Shown in pieces: positions 1 through 8,961 of a stretch of DNA of 64,000 bases. Numbering within the stretch: the stretch's first letter is position 1; each line of letters starts with the position of its first letter. Location of the stretch: positions 1-64,000 of the forward strand of contig JAFDXO010000024.1 of assembly GCA_018267925.1 (NCBI GenBank). The letters are read 5' to 3'. The notes under the pieces were generated by a model. That model worked only from the letters and a program-made list of their open reading frames with translations, was not told where the DNA came from and ran no database searches. Source of the stretch: Bacteroidota bacterium (GTDB taxonomy: Bacteria; Bacteroidota; Bacteroidia; Chitinophagales; Chitinophagaceae). The position numbers and the translations under genes were made by a program.

Positions 1-19
1 AAAAGGATAAAGATTTTTA

Positions 20-67
20 TTGAAGAATTGCGCCGCTATTCCGACAATAGGAGGAAAAGCGGCGCAA
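20..67 (-). terminator. Probable terminator after the T9SS beta-helix gene
   Basis: A 10-bp perfect inverted repeat (TTGCGCCGCT and AGCGGCGCAA, positions 28-37 and 58-67) lies just past the stop codon of the leftward gene. The loop is about 20 nt. On the minus strand the hairpin is followed by a T/A-rich stretch rather than a clean T-run, so termination efficiency is uncertain. Confidence 0.5.
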
Positions 68-72
68 TGGGC

Positions 73-2940
73 TTATTGTTCCAATTCTATTTTGCCGCTA
101 TATCGTGTGGTGCCGTTTACTATAAACCGATAGAGATAGATGCCGTTGGGCTGGTTGCTGAGGTCTAACATAAAACCCGACAGCATAGGGTGCAACTGCT
201 TGCGCAGCACCTCCCGCCCTTGCAGATCGCTGACCGCTATCCAGCCTTCCTGACCGGGCTCCAACATATACTTTACCCTAAACTTGCCTGAGGTAGGGTT
301 GGGGTAAACCACTAAGTTCTTTTGTGCCGAAGAGGGTAGGTATTGCTGCGACAGCAGCGCGTCTTCTTCATCAAACAAGCCTTTTTGTCCGCCGCTGCCG
401 CGATAGTAGCCGGCGGTGTTGCAGATGGTCAGTTCGTTGTAGTCAGGATGATCATACAACCCGTAGAGCATCCGCGCCTTATACACCGCATTTCCTGCCT
501 GCATGGGGCATTGTAGTGCCAGTGTGGCAATGATGGTGCTGTCGTCTGTTGTCAGCCCCTCGGTGCCGGTTTCCACATATTTCAAATACAGGCTGTTGAT
601 GATTTGTTCATTTTCTGCCTGTATATCGCTGCTCACAAAGTTGTTGGCATTGCGTGCATCGGTCAACCATTGTCGGTAAGCGGCAGTGTCGTTGCCAAAG
701 CTGCGGTTTAGGTTGTCAAGCAATTCGTCCGTAACGCGGAGGTTGCCCACCGGCGTGTTTTGCATGGCTATGAAAAAAGAATCGAGTACGGTGCTGCTGT
801 TGCGACCGGCGGTGTCTTGCCACAAATCGTAGTAGAGCCGCTGGGCTGCCAGCCAGGCTGCCCCCTGCTGATATTCGGTGTATAACACACTGTCTTGCGC
901 TATTTGCTCTGCCAGTTCCACATTGGCTATCATGGGCGAGAAAACTTGGGTGATATTACAATTAACCGGACACGAAGCGGTGTTGTGTGGGGATGTATTT
1001 CCTTGCACCCAATATACACAACTTGGATTATTTCCGCCCGATTCGTTTTGGGTCAGAGTACCGTTGGAGGTAAAGATTTTGTAATTTGTTGGAAGTACAC
1101 AATTAGACACGGTATAAACCTTCATAAGGAATCCGTTTTGGAGGGCAAACACAGTGCCCATAAACTGGTTGTTGTTGTCGTTGGGCGGGTCGCCCACATC
1201 ACCTAAGGTGCCCGGGTTGCCGAGGTGGCGCAGCAGCCAGCCGTTGATATGGTTGGAGAAGGTGTTGCTCCACACCTTTCGGTTGCCGGTGGCACAGTTG
1301 CCAATTACCTGAAAGCCATATTTAGCCAGGCTAATATTGTTGCAGGACACTTCCATATTGCGGCTGTCGCTCATATAGATGCCGGCGGCATCGGGGCGGG
1401 TGGCATTGATCAGGGCGGTGTTGCCGGTGATGGTGTTGCAGTGGATGCGCGTTTGGGCGGCATTGCTCACCGCTATGCCATAGAGCCGTTGGGTAGCGAC
1501 GGTAGGGGTGTTGGCATTAGTCAGCGCAATGGTATTATCCGAGACTACGCAGCCGGCATTTAGCACATTCACGCCGGTGCCGCCGGTGGTATTGATGGAG
1601 ATGCCGTTGTTTTGAACCACAAAATTGTTATTCATCACCGGACTAAAGCCTTCCAAGCCGATGCCGGTGGGGCGTTCTAAGATCAGCATGTTGAAGCTAA
1701 GACTTTGTGAGGTGGAGCTAAGGGTGTTTTGTGATAGGGTGGCAGCCTTAGCCATGCCGTTAAAGCGGATGCCGTCATATACATTGGTCAGCGTATTGTT
1801 GTTGATTTGATAGGTAAACCAATCCGGGCGGCTGACCAATATACCCCATATCGTATTCGATATTTTGTTCTTGGTGATGTTGGCGTGCATATTCACCGCC
1901 GTAATGCCCTTGGTGCAATAATTGATATGAGGGGTAGTCGAGAGGGCGGGCGCGTCCACCGTCAGGGTGGCGGAAGAGGTAGCCCCATCGCTTAGTGCAT
2001 AAATAGCCGTCCCGGGATAGTCGTCATAAAGCGACACCGGGTATCCACCGCCGGAGGCAGGAAGTCCATATTGCCCGCCCTGTATGTTGGCAAACTGGTT
2101 ATTGAGTATGTTATAGATATAGGGTGGGTTGATCGCGCCGGCCGGCAGATAGATATAAATACCGGTTTGCAGATTGTTGAAGGTGTTTCCTAAGTTGGTG
2201 CCGCCCGACCAGCCGCCGATGTTTACCAATTTGCTATATCCGTCCACGCGAACACCCATATAGCCTTTTTGTCCGGTGTGTGGGGCAAGGCAATAGCTTC
2301 CGGTGCTTTGGAAGGTGTTGTTATAGATAGTGCCGGCATAGGTGCTGCCGGTGCCTTCTAACCGGATGCCGTGCCAGTTGTTGTCGAAGGTATTTTGGCT
2401 ACAGGCTATCACAGAGCCGCCTTTCGACCACAGTCCGTTTTCCATATCGCGTAGGGTGGAGTTGGAAACGGTCAGGGTGCTGCCCATAAAGGTTTGGATG
2501 CCCTCCCAGGTATGGTTGCAAGATGCCTGAAGGGTACAATTATTAATAGTGAGCGGGCTATTGTTATCTAAATTGATAGTGGCAGCCGGATGAAACACCA
2601 TTTTGGGGCAGTTCACAAAGACAAGCGGCTGGTCAACATCAAAGTAGCCATCAAATAAAAGGTAATCGGGATAATTGCTCACCGTTGTAACCCCGCCTGA
2701 TGTACTCAGATAAGCCGGTGGAATAAAGGCTGCCAGTTTAGAAGCGCGGGCAGAAGCGAGCATGATGGTGGTTTCTTTGGGTAATGTAAAGTAAACATTC
2801 TTCCAAAAAAGACTGAAATTATCACTATGTTGGCTGCGTAATGGTTGCCCATGAACCTTGAATGTTAGGCACAACGTTGATATAGTTGCCAGCATAAAAA
2901 ATAAGGTAAATCCACGAAAGCATTTGTAAAATCGGGACAT
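73..2940 (-). CDS. Secreted beta-helix protein with T9SS type A sorting domain
   Basis: A 955-residue exported protein. The first ~32 residues form a signal peptide (hydrophobic run ending VHGQ). Roughly residues 100-650 carry repeated short Asn-rich turns (NNN, NNTL, GIY-type steps) typical of right-handed parallel beta-helix repeats of the NosD/PbH1 kind. A helical, Asp/Gln-rich segment follows. The last ~80 residues (from about 875, starting NLVVYPNPTSG) are a type A T9SS sorting domain, which in this family directs crossing of the outer membrane and is then cleaved. No catalytic site was recognised, so it may be a carbohydrate-binding or structural surface protein. Its DNA is visibly richer in G and C than the genes to its right. 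It is transcribed alone. Sorting domain call is strong; function is unknown. Confidence 0.9.
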   Translation of the reverse strand: MSRFYKCFRGFTLFFMLATISTLCLTFKVHGQPLRSQHSDNFSLFWKNVYFTLPKETTIMLASARASKLAAFIPPAYLSTSGGVTTVSNYPDYLLFDGYFDVDQPLVFVNCPKMVFHPAATINLDNNSPLTINNCTLQASCNHTWEGIQTFMGSTLTVSNSTLRDMENGLWSKGGSVIACSQNTFDNNWHGIRLEGTGSTYAGTIYNNTFQSTGSYCLAPHTGQKGYMGVRVDGYSKLVNIGGWSGGTNLGNTFNNLQTGIYIYLPAGAINPPYIYNILNNQFANIQGGQYGLPASGGGYPVSLYDDYPGTAIYALSDGATSSATLTVDAPALSTTPHINYCTKGITAVNMHANITKNKISNTIWGILVSRPDWFTYQINNNTLTNVYDGIRFNGMAKAATLSQNTLSSTSQSLSFNMLILERPTGIGLEGFSPVMNNNFVVQNNGISINTTGGTGVNVLNAGCVVSDNTIALTNANTPTVATQRLYGIAVSNAAQTRIHCNTITGNTALINATRPDAAGIYMSDSRNMEVSCNNISLAKYGFQVIGNCATGNRKVWSNTFSNHINGWLLRHLGNPGTLGDVGDPPNDNNNQFMGTVFALQNGFLMKVYTVSNCVLPTNYKIFTSNGTLTQNESGGNNPSCVYWVQGNTSPHNTASCPVNCNITQVFSPMIANVELAEQIAQDSVLYTEYQQGAAWLAAQRLYYDLWQDTAGRNSSTVLDSFFIAMQNTPVGNLRVTDELLDNLNRSFGNDTAAYRQWLTDARNANNFVSSDIQAENEQIINSLYLKYVETGTEGLTTDDSTIIATLALQCPMQAGNAVYKARMLYGLYDHPDYNELTICNTAGYYRGSGGQKGLFDEEDALLSQQYLPSSAQKNLVVYPNPTSGKFRVKYMLEPGQEGWIAVSDLQGREVLRKQLHPMLSGFMLDLSNQPNGIYLYRFIVNGTTRYSGKIELEQ

Positions 2941-3159
2941 AAAGGATATTTTAAGGGTTAAAAAAACTTACCATAATTTTACTAAAGTCGCTACCAATCG
3001 CTATAAAGAACTATAATTTGCGCTATGATTCATTCATCCTTGCATAACTCTAAAGGCGAATTTACGCAAGGCTGCTTAAAAAAACAAATGTTTTGTTAAG
3101 TTTTTATTTCAAAGAAATTTGGAGGTAGAAAAGGCTTGGTACAGCGAAAATATCTTTTG

Positions 3160-4611
3160 TTATTTTTCAAGCCGATCCATAGGTTTCAAGCCAAATGCTG
3201 CTGCTTTTTGCAGCATCAATGAAAATGCAGCCTCATAGGAATTTTCAATGATGCCGTCCAGAATAGCTTCTCGAACTGCTGTTTTAATAAAGCCTACTTC
3301 ACGAGATGGTGGCAGATTAAATGTTTGCATGATGATTTCACCGGTAATAGGTGGCTGCCAATTGCGAATTTTGTCTTTTTCCTCTACGGCCATCATACGC
3401 TCTTTCACATGCTGAAAATTGTCGAGGTATTTTTGTACCTTATACTTATTTTTTGAAGTAATATCGCTTTCGCAAAGAATCATCAGTGCATCCAGATCTT
3501 CGCCGGCATCAAACAACAAACGACGCATGGCCGAATCCGTTACCTCCTCTTTGCTCAAACTGATGGGGCGCAAATGCAGTGCAACCATCTTTGCCACAAA
3601 CTTCATTTTGTCATTGAGAGGCAAGCGTAATTGTTTGAATATTTTGGGTGTCATACGCTCGCCTACTACCTCATGTCCGTGAAAGGTCCAGCCATGAGTT
3701 GCCTCAAATTTTTTAGTAGCCGGCTTACCAATATCGTGTAGCACGGCTGCCCAACGTAACCACAAATCATTAGACCGATAAGCCACATTGTCTAACACCT
3801 GAAGCGTATGATAGAAATTGTCCTTATGCCCCTTTCCATCAATATATTCTGCTCCGGCTAAATCAACCATTTGGGGGAAAAAGAAAGGCAGCAGACCGGC
3901 ACGAAAAAGTAGGTCAAAACCAATTGAGGGTTTCTTGCTCAACATGATCTTGTTCAGTTCGTCCGTAATTCGTTCTTGCGACACAATTTTTATACGTTCT
4001 GCATTTCGTTTGATGGCTTCAAATGTTTCCGGAAGAATAGAAAAATGCAATTGGCTGGCAAATCGTATCGCACGCATCATTCTCAAGGGGTCATCAGAAA
4101 ATGTAATATCGGGATCGAGCGGTGTGCGAATTGTTTTGTTTTCCAAATCATCTAACCCGTTAAAGGGGTCAACCAATTTTCCAAAATTAGATGCTCTTAG
4201 GTCTATAGCCATAGCATTGATGGTAAAATCGCGTCGCTGTTGGTCTTCTTCCAATGAGCCTTGAGATACTTCCGGTTTGCGAGTGTGTGCGGCATAGGAT
4301 TCTTTTCTTGCTCCCACAAACTCTACATCAAAATTGCGAAAGTGAAAATGTGCTGTTCCAAAATTTTTAAAAAACGAAACTTTAGGTCGCGGATGGCATT
4401 GATCGGCAACGGCATGAGCTAAATCAATTCCATTTCCTGCACAAACGATATCAATATCCTTGCTTTTTCGATGCAGCAATTTGTCGCGCACAAAACCACC
4501 AATGGCATAACAAGCTATGTTTTGCGCGGCTGCTGCTTCTGCTACTAATTCAAGCAGTTGTCGTTCTTCCTTTGTACACACAATTTCCAACATGGGGCGC
4601 AAAGCTAACAT
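3160..4611 (-). CDS. cca: CCA tRNA nucleotidyltransferase with HD domain
   Basis: Adds or repairs the 3' CCA end of tRNAs, using CTP and ATP. The N-terminal polymerase-beta-like head shows GGFVRDKLL and the metal-binding KDIDIV motif (residues ~38-57). An RNA/neck region with SDDPLRMMRAIRFA follows, and a C-terminal HD phosphohydrolase domain shows HDIGKP near residue 290. At 483 residues it matches the HD-containing bacterial CCA enzymes. A second in-frame ATG six codons downstream (4593) is an equally possible start. It is the last gene of a leftward operon with tsaC and a glycosyltransferase, 11 nt after the tsaC stop. Most tRNA genes in this window do not encode CCA, so the enzyme is expected to be essential. 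Call is firm. Confidence 0.95.
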   Translation of the reverse strand: MLALRPMLEIVCTKEERQLLELVAEAAAAQNIACYAIGGFVRDKLLHRKSKDIDIVCAGNGIDLAHAVADQCHPRPKVSFFKNFGTAHFHFRNFDVEFVGARKESYAAHTRKPEVSQGSLEEDQQRRDFTINAMAIDLRASNFGKLVDPFNGLDDLENKTIRTPLDPDITFSDDPLRMMRAIRFASQLHFSILPETFEAIKRNAERIKIVSQERITDELNKIMLSKKPSIGFDLLFRAGLLPFFFPQMVDLAGAEYIDGKGHKDNFYHTLQVLDNVAYRSNDLWLRWAAVLHDIGKPATKKFEATHGWTFHGHEVVGERMTPKIFKQLRLPLNDKMKFVAKMVALHLRPISLSKEEVTDSAMRRLLFDAGEDLDALMILCESDITSKNKYKVQKYLDNFQHVKERMMAVEEKDKIRNWQPPITGEIIMQTFNLPPSREVGFIKTAVREAILDGIIENSYEAAFSLMLQKAAAFGLKPMDRLEK

Positions 4612-4622
4612 GGATTATGAAA

Positions 4623-5195
4623 CTATGAACGTAAAACCACGAAACTACCATCATCGTTTATCTTGATCAGTCGAGAGGGTCGAGAAGGCGATTGCTCATT
4701 TCTACGGTATGCTACGGCATAGCCTACGTTTTCAACTATGGAAGGATGAATTTGCGCAAACGAAGCCGGAGTACTCTCCCCACTCAAATTGGCAGAGGTT
4801 GAAACAAGGGGTTTTCTAAAACGCTTGATCAGTGCTTTACAAAAAGGATCAGTGGTAATGCGCAGCGCAATAGAACCATCGGCATTGGCTACATTGTCGG
4901 GGAAACCGAGTGCATGGTCATATACCACCGTTGTAGGGCAATCAAATTGACTGACAATATCTATGATGTCGGGCGGTGGTGCGGCAACAAATTGAAGAAT
5001 ATCTTTTGGCTCTGCCAACAAGACGATCAAGCTTTTTTCTTTGGGTCTTTGTTTTAAGGCAAACACCTTTTCTACTGCATTTTCATCCAGTGCATTGCAC
5101 CCTAAACCCCAAACAGTTTCGGTGGGATAGAGAATAGTGTCGCCGGCTTGCAAGGCAGCTATACAGTTTAAGAGATCTGATTCGAAGTCCACCAT
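4623..5195 (-). CDS. tsaC: L-threonylcarbamoyladenylate synthase (TsaC/YrdC type)
   Basis: Makes threonylcarbamoyl-AMP from threonine, bicarbonate and ATP, the first step of the t6A37 modification on tRNAs reading ANN codons. The 190-residue protein is a single YrdC fold: YPTETVWGLGCNA near residue 21, KQRPKEKSL (basic binding residues) near 48, and STSANLSG near 132. It lacks the extra C-terminal domain of Sua5, so it is the short TsaC form. Its ATG lies inside the 3' end of the upstream glycosyltransferase gene (28-nt overlap), and cca follows, so the three are probably co-transcribed and two of them act on tRNA. Confidence 0.93.
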   Translation of the reverse strand: MVDFESDLLNCIAALQAGDTILYPTETVWGLGCNALDENAVEKVFALKQRPKEKSLIVLLAEPKDILQFVAAPPPDIIDIVSQFDCPTTVVYDHALGFPDNVANADGSIALRITTDPFCKALIKRFRKPLVSTSANLSGESTPASFAQIHPSIVENVGYAVAYRRNEQSPSRPSRLIKINDDGSFVVLRS

Positions 5196-6184
5196 AAAAG
5201 TTGTTTGGTTTCAATATCGAGTGCGCAACGAAAATGCCCTTCGGGGCAAGCTTTGTGTCCATGCAGCCCACAGGGACGGCAATACAATTTTTCTTTTATT
5301 TCTACCACACGACCATTGTCACGTAAGGGTCCAAAGCCAAAAGCCGGAACGGTAGAACAAAACACGGCTGTTACCGGCGCGTGCACTGCTGAGGCAAAAT
5401 GCAGCGGTCCGGAATCATTCACATAATTCATAACAGCTCCTTGCATTAAAGCAGCGGATTGCAAAAAGCTCAATGACCCACAAAGGCTTGCCACATTTCT
5501 ATGTTGGGAATTGGAAATAATGGATTTAGCTAATTGCTCATCGCTTCGGCCACCTAATAGAAAAATTTTGTGATCGGAAGGCAATTGGTCTAATAAGGCT
5601 ATCCATTTCTGCGCTGGAAATTGCTTCGTAAACCACACGGAAGCCGGTGCCATACAGATATAAGGTTGCCCTTGCAAACTACGAACACGAGCATAGTCTT
5701 CGGATGTAGGATAAAGTGCCGGGAAGGCGGGTATTTCGTCTGTCAGGTCAGCAATGATCTGTTGATTTCTTTCGGTTTCGGAAATAGGATGAAGGGAATA
5801 AGGTTCTGAAATAACATGCTTCGCCTTTTTGTTGTAACAAAACGAAAAAGGATTTTTATCAAAACCGGCTTTATACTTTGCCCCCGACAAAAAACTAATC
5901 AAACCCGTGCTGGCAAAGCGATGTAGGTTAATTACATGGGTATAATGCGACGATCGAACTGTCGGAATGAGCTTTAGCAGGTTTTTGCTTTTTGAAGCAG
6001 ATTTATTCCAAACTAAGACCTTCCTAATAAACGGATGCCCTTTAAGCAAAGATTCGTTTCCATTACGAACTAAAATGTCTATAATAGCATTTGGATAATG
6101 CTGATGAAGCTTTTCCATTACAGCCGTAGCCAACACAACATCTCCAATAAAAGAAGTTTGAATAATCAGAAATTGGTACATCAT
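5168..6184 (-). CDS. Glycosyltransferase family 9 (heptosyltransferase-like)
   Basis: A 338-residue GT-B protein of the ADP-heptose:LPS heptosyltransferase family, expected to extend the lipopolysaccharide core at the cytoplasmic face of the inner membrane. Visible hallmarks are the N-terminal LIIQTSFIGDVVLATA segment and the C-terminal nucleotide-sugar site (MAPASVWFTKQFPAQKW, then NDSGPLHFASA). The tail contains a cysteine group, CRPCG and CPEGHFRC, seen in many Bacteroidota members. A leftmost TTG start was rejected because it would overlap the promoter; the tandem ATG ATG at 6184/6181 is preferred. A heptose-1-phosphate adenylyltransferase is encoded elsewhere in the window (rfaE2), which fits a heptose-containing core. 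The exact acceptor cannot be read from sequence. Confidence 0.88.
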   Translation of the reverse strand: MMYQFLIIQTSFIGDVVLATAVMEKLHQHYPNAIIDILVRNGNESLLKGHPFIRKVLVWNKSASKSKNLLKLIPTVRSSHYTHVINLHRFASTGLISFLSGAKYKAGFDKNPFSFCYNKKAKHVISEPYSLHPISETERNQQIIADLTDEIPAFPALYPTSEDYARVRSLQGQPYICMAPASVWFTKQFPAQKWIALLDQLPSDHKIFLLGGRSDEQLAKSIISNSQHRNVASLCGSLSFLQSAALMQGAVMNYVNDSGPLHFASAVHAPVTAVFCSTVPAFGFGPLRDNGRVVEIKEKLYCRPCGLHGHKACPEGHFRCALDIETKQLLWWTSNQIS

Positions 6185-6190
6185 TCTCAA

Positions 6191-6198
6191 CAAAATTA
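6191..6198 (-). promoter_or_regulatory. -7 element for the glycosyltransferase-tsaC-cca operon
   Basis: On the minus strand this reads TAATTTTG, matching the Bacteroidota -7 consensus TAnnTTTG. It ends only 6 nt before the ATG at 6184, so the transcript would be nearly leaderless. No TTG was found at the usual -33 distance. Confidence 0.45.
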
Positions 6199-6242
6199 AG
6201 GGGAGAAACTGTTAACTACGACTTAACAAACTTTGGCTCAAC

Positions 6243-6277
6243 TTTGGGCTGTCTAAGTATCAAATCACTACATTTGT
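6243..6277 (+). promoter_or_regulatory. Promoter for the DUF1573 gene pair
   Basis: TACATTTG at 6270-6277 matches the Bacteroidota -7 consensus. A TTTG at 6243-6246 could serve as the -33 element, though the 23-nt spacing is slightly long. The start codon lies 34 nt downstream. Confidence 0.5.
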
Positions 6278-6311
6278 AACTTTCGTTCTGTATTAAATAA
6301 AACTACAAAAT

Positions 6312-6833
6312 ATGAGAAAAGTTTTCCTCGCTATGGGTTTAGCTTTGTTGTGTACAACAACCGCATTTGCCCAAAACAAAAAGACAAAAACAGCTAAAGT
6401 TTCTACCACTACTGACAATCTGCAAACACATGCCGGAGTAGAAACCCCTCAGGTAGCTGTCGGATCACCACAAGATCAGTCCGAGGCAATGAAATTTCTA
6501 ACGGATGTGCATGATTTTGGTAATATTCCGGAAGGCCCAGCGGCTGAATATGAGTTTACCTTTAAAAACACAGGTAAAGAACCGATCATTATCCAACGTG
6601 CTCAGCCTTCTTGCGGCTGCACTACTCCTTCCTATTCTAAAGATCCGGTATTACCCGGAAAAACAGGGTCTATCAAAGCATCTTACGGTACACAAGGACG
6701 ACCTAATGTTTTCAACAAAACCATTACGGTAGTAACCAATGTCGGAACAAAGGTATTGACCATCAAAGGGAATGTAGAAAAGGCTCCTGAATCTTCCGTA
6801 CCTGCCAATACATCTATGATCAAAACACACTAA
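6312..6833 (+). CDS. Secreted DUF1573 domain protein (first of a pair)
   Basis: A 173-residue exported protein of unknown function. A signal peptide ends at AFAQ (residue 21) and is followed by a ~45-residue Lys/Thr/Gln-rich linker. The DUF1573 immunoglobulin-like domain spans about residues 62-157, with the family signatures DFGNIPEG, EYEFTFKNTGKEPIII and SCGCTTP. DUF1573 proteins are very common in Bacteroidota and are usually periplasmic or lipid-anchored; this one has no lipobox. The next gene, 19 nt downstream, encodes a close relative, so the two look like a tandem duplication in one operon. No enzymatic role is implied by the fold. Confidence 0.9.
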   Translation: MRKVFLAMGLALLCTTTAFAQNKKTKTAKVSTTTDNLQTHAGVETPQVAVGSPQDQSEAMKFLTDVHDFGNIPEGPAAEYEFTFKNTGKEPIIIQRAQPSCGCTTPSYSKDPVLPGKTGSIKASYGTQGRPNVFNKTITVVTNVGTKVLTIKGNVEKAPESSVPANTSMIKTH

Positions 6834-6852
6834 AATAAAAGCTACAAAAACA

Positions 6853-7314
6853 ATGAAAAAACTACTTGTCGCAATGATGTGCCTCACCTTTGTTGGTGCG
6901 ACATCCCAGTCCATAGCTCAAACGCCACAAACCGTTGCTACCCCCAATCCTAATGGTCCAAAATTCAAATTTGAAGGTGGCGATGTACATGATTTTGGCG
7001 AAGTGGCAGAAGGCCCTTCGGCTGAATACACGTTCAAGTTTAAAAATGTAGGTAAAGAGCCATTGATTATTCAAAATGCAAACGCTTCTTGCGGATGCAC
7101 CACACCTGAATGGCCTAAAGAACCGATTCTTCCCGGAAAAACCGGAACTATTAAGGTTAGCTTCAACACTACCGGACGGGGCGGTCAACCCTTTGACAAG
7201 TCTATTTTCCTTACTTCCAATGCCATTACCGACCGCGAACGTTATGAATTGCGCATCAAAGGAACCGTGAAAAAAGCAGTTGAAAAACCGGTAGAAAAAA
7301 AAGGAAATAAATAA
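6853..7314 (+). CDS. Secreted DUF1573 domain protein (second of a pair)
   Basis: A 153-residue paralogue of the preceding gene. A signal peptide ends at SIAQ (about residue 23). The DUF1573 domain (about 40-140) repeats the same signatures: HDFGEVAEGPSAEYTFKFKN, GKEPLIIQ and SCGCTTPEWPKEP. The tail is Lys/Glu/Pro rich. It differs from its partner in lacking the long linker after the signal peptide and in a GRGGQPFDKS segment where the partner has GRPNVFNKT. It probably shares the upstream promoter, and a strong hairpin terminator follows about 90 nt after its stop. Function unknown. Confidence 0.9.
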   Translation: MKKLLVAMMCLTFVGATSQSIAQTPQTVATPNPNGPKFKFEGGDVHDFGEVAEGPSAEYTFKFKNVGKEPLIIQNANASCGCTTPEWPKEPILPGKTGTIKVSFNTTGRGGQPFDKSIFLTSNAITDRERYELRIKGTVKKAVEKPVEKKGNK

Positions 7315-7402
7315 TCTGCATTTCTGAAAAGAATAGGACGCAAAGGTTCACAAACTATTCCATCTGCTTGATGTAATCAGCTAAAAAGAAGAGAAAGAAT
7401 CA

Positions 7403-7441
7403 TAGCGGGCAAGATATATAATCTATGCCCGCTATTTTTTT
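7403..7441 (+). terminator. Rho-independent terminator after the DUF1573 pair
   Basis: TAGCGGGC (7403-7410) pairs perfectly with GCCCGCTA (7427-7434) and is followed by a run of T. The 16-nt A/T-rich loop is somewhat large but the stem is GC-rich. Confidence 0.75.
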
Positions 7442-7495
7442 GAAGTGTTTGATTAGTTGAAATGCCCGCCCATATTACCTTGTAGAAATTCCAAT

Positions 7496-7503
7496 TATCT
7501 TTG
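7496..7503 (+). promoter_or_regulatory. -7 element for the PhnA-like gene
   Basis: TATCTTTG followed by CAC matches the TAnnTTTG consensus. It lies 27 nt before the ATG at 7531, and therefore favours that start over an upstream in-frame codon that would overlap it. Confidence 0.6.
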
Positions 7504-7530
7504 CACATAAGAATTCAAACCTTCGTTACA

Positions 7531-7869
7531 ATGTCTCAACTACCTTCTTGCCCACAATGCAAGTCTGCCTTTACTTATGAACTAGAAAATCTTTTAGCTT
7601 GTCCGGAATGTGGACACGAATGGGATCCCCATGAAAAAGTAGCGGATGAAGAAGCCTTTATAGTCAAAGACAGCAATGGCAATATTCTTCAAAATGGGGA
7701 CTCGGTTGTCGTGATAAAAAATCTACCGGTGAAAGGTGCTACTCAAAGTATCAAAGCCGGCACTAAGGTTCGCAACATTAGGCTTGTAGCGGGCGACCAT
7801 AATATAGACTGTAAGATTGATGGCTTCGGAGCAATGGCTTTAAAATCCGAATTTGTCAAGAAGGCTTAA
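7531..7869 (+). CDS. PhnA/YjdM-like zinc-ribbon protein
   Basis: A 112-residue cytoplasmic protein. The N-terminus has a zinc ribbon with CPQC and CPECGHEW, followed by the SH3-like PhnA domain with [23 protein letters not shown] and [12 protein letters not shown], ending [11 protein letters not shown]. This family is often annotated as alkylphosphonate utilization protein, but the name is historical, and no phosphonate genes occur nearby. A promoter-like sequence directly in front and a terminator on the left suggest a single-gene transcript. Identification of the family is secure; the function is not. Confidence 0.9.
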   Translation: MSQLPSCPQCKSAFTYELENLLACPECGHEWDPHEKVADEEAFIVKDSNGNILQNGDSVVVIKNLPVKGATQSIKAGTKVRNIRLVAGDHNIDCKIDGFGAMALKSEFVKKA

Positions 7870-7991
7870 ATTGATATACTTATTTATCAAGCACACATTT
7901 TTCAATAAAATTATGCTTCTGTATTTTACCGAACATACAACCGGCTAATGTAGATTTAGCAAATGATCAATAACCGCTATGCTTTTTCTCC

Positions 7992-8933
7992 ATGACGAAC
8001 CAAACGCAGAATCATATCGTTGTATTAATTCCCTACTTTGGCAAACTGCCTACTTATTTCCCCTTCTTTTTAGAAAGTTGTAAGACAAACCCACAAATAG
8101 ATTTTCTAATCTTCACGGATGATGATAGCATTCAGCAAAAACCTGCGGCTACCAATATTAAGATTTACCCTTTTCAACTTTCAACACTTAACCAATTAGC
8201 CAGTCAAAAATTACAAACTACAGTTTCGATCAAGAATGGTTATAAACTATGTGATTTCAAACCCATGTACGGGAAGATTTTTGAAGATTATATAACCTCC
8301 TATTCCTTTTGGGGATTTTCCGACATAGATATTATTCTTGGCAATATCAAGCAACTTTTCACACAAGAACTTCTTCAGTCTTTTGATGTTATAAGTCTGT
8401 ATGACAAGTTTATTTCCGGCCCATTTTGTTTATTTCGCAATACAGATCCGGTTAACACGCTTTTTTTCAAAAGCAGCAGCATCAAAGAAATTCTGACCCA
8501 AGCTTCTTATTGTGGTTTTGATGAAATGGGTTCAATGGATGCCATGAGACAATTGTGGAGCGGAGTGCCCATTTCAGAAACCAATTCTCCGATTGAAAGT
8601 TTTTCGCATTTGGTTTTAAACAAAGAAAAATTCTCGGGCAAATGTTATTTCAAGAGCCAAATCATAGATTGCGAATTATCTGAAAAGGAAAAAGTAGTTT
8701 TTCAAAAAGGTCAATTATTTTTTAACGACACAGAAATTTTTCTCTATCACTATCTCTGGAATAAAAGTAAAATAGGATTCAATGCCCCTCCAATAAATCC
8801 GGGTTCTGATTTTTTCTTTACTCAATTTGGCTTTTTCTATCCTTCCTTCAAAAGCAAAACAATAGATTGGGGTGTATCTGTCTTTAAAAATTTCAGACAA
8901 AAAGCTAAGCGAAAACTCAAGAATTTGTTTTGA
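7992..8933 (+). CDS. DUF6625-like putative glycosyltransferase
   Basis: A 313-residue protein without signal peptide. It opens with VVLIPYFGKLPTYFPFFLESC, then a FLIFTDDDS motif, and in the middle a region rich in acidic residues, SFWGFSDIDIILGNIK, that resembles the metal-binding DxD of GT-A glycosyltransferases. I believe this belongs to the DUF6625 family found near polysaccharide gene clusters in many bacteria; the assignment comes from recall, not search. The tail is basic and aromatic and could touch the membrane. It stands alone between a PhnA-like gene and a convergent adenosyltransferase gene, with no other polysaccharide genes next to it. Donor and acceptor are unknown. Confidence 0.7.
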   Translation: MTNQTQNHIVVLIPYFGKLPTYFPFFLESCKTNPQIDFLIFTDDDSIQQKPAATNIKIYPFQLSTLNQLASQKLQTTVSIKNGYKLCDFKPMYGKIFEDYITSYSFWGFSDIDIILGNIKQLFTQELLQSFDVISLYDKFISGPFCLFRNTDPVNTLFFKSSSIKEILTQASYCGFDEMGSMDAMRQLWSGVPISETNSPIESFSHLVLNKEKFSGKCYFKSQIIDCELSEKEKVVFQKGQLFFNDTEIFLYHYLWNKSKIGFNAPPINPGSDFFFTQFGFFYPSFKSKTIDWGVSVFKNFRQKAKRKLKNLF

Positions 8934-8961
8934 GTTCTATCCTTTAAAAGGCTAACGCCCA

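Noticed and set aside
895..1563. Plus-strand open frames of 100-112 codons opposite the T9SS beta-helix gene
   Set aside because: They are antisense shadows of a G/C-rich gene, with no domain, start context or promoter.
7531..7869. A phosphonate-utilisation gene
   Set aside because: The PhnA name is historical and no C-P lyase or phosphonatase genes occur around it.
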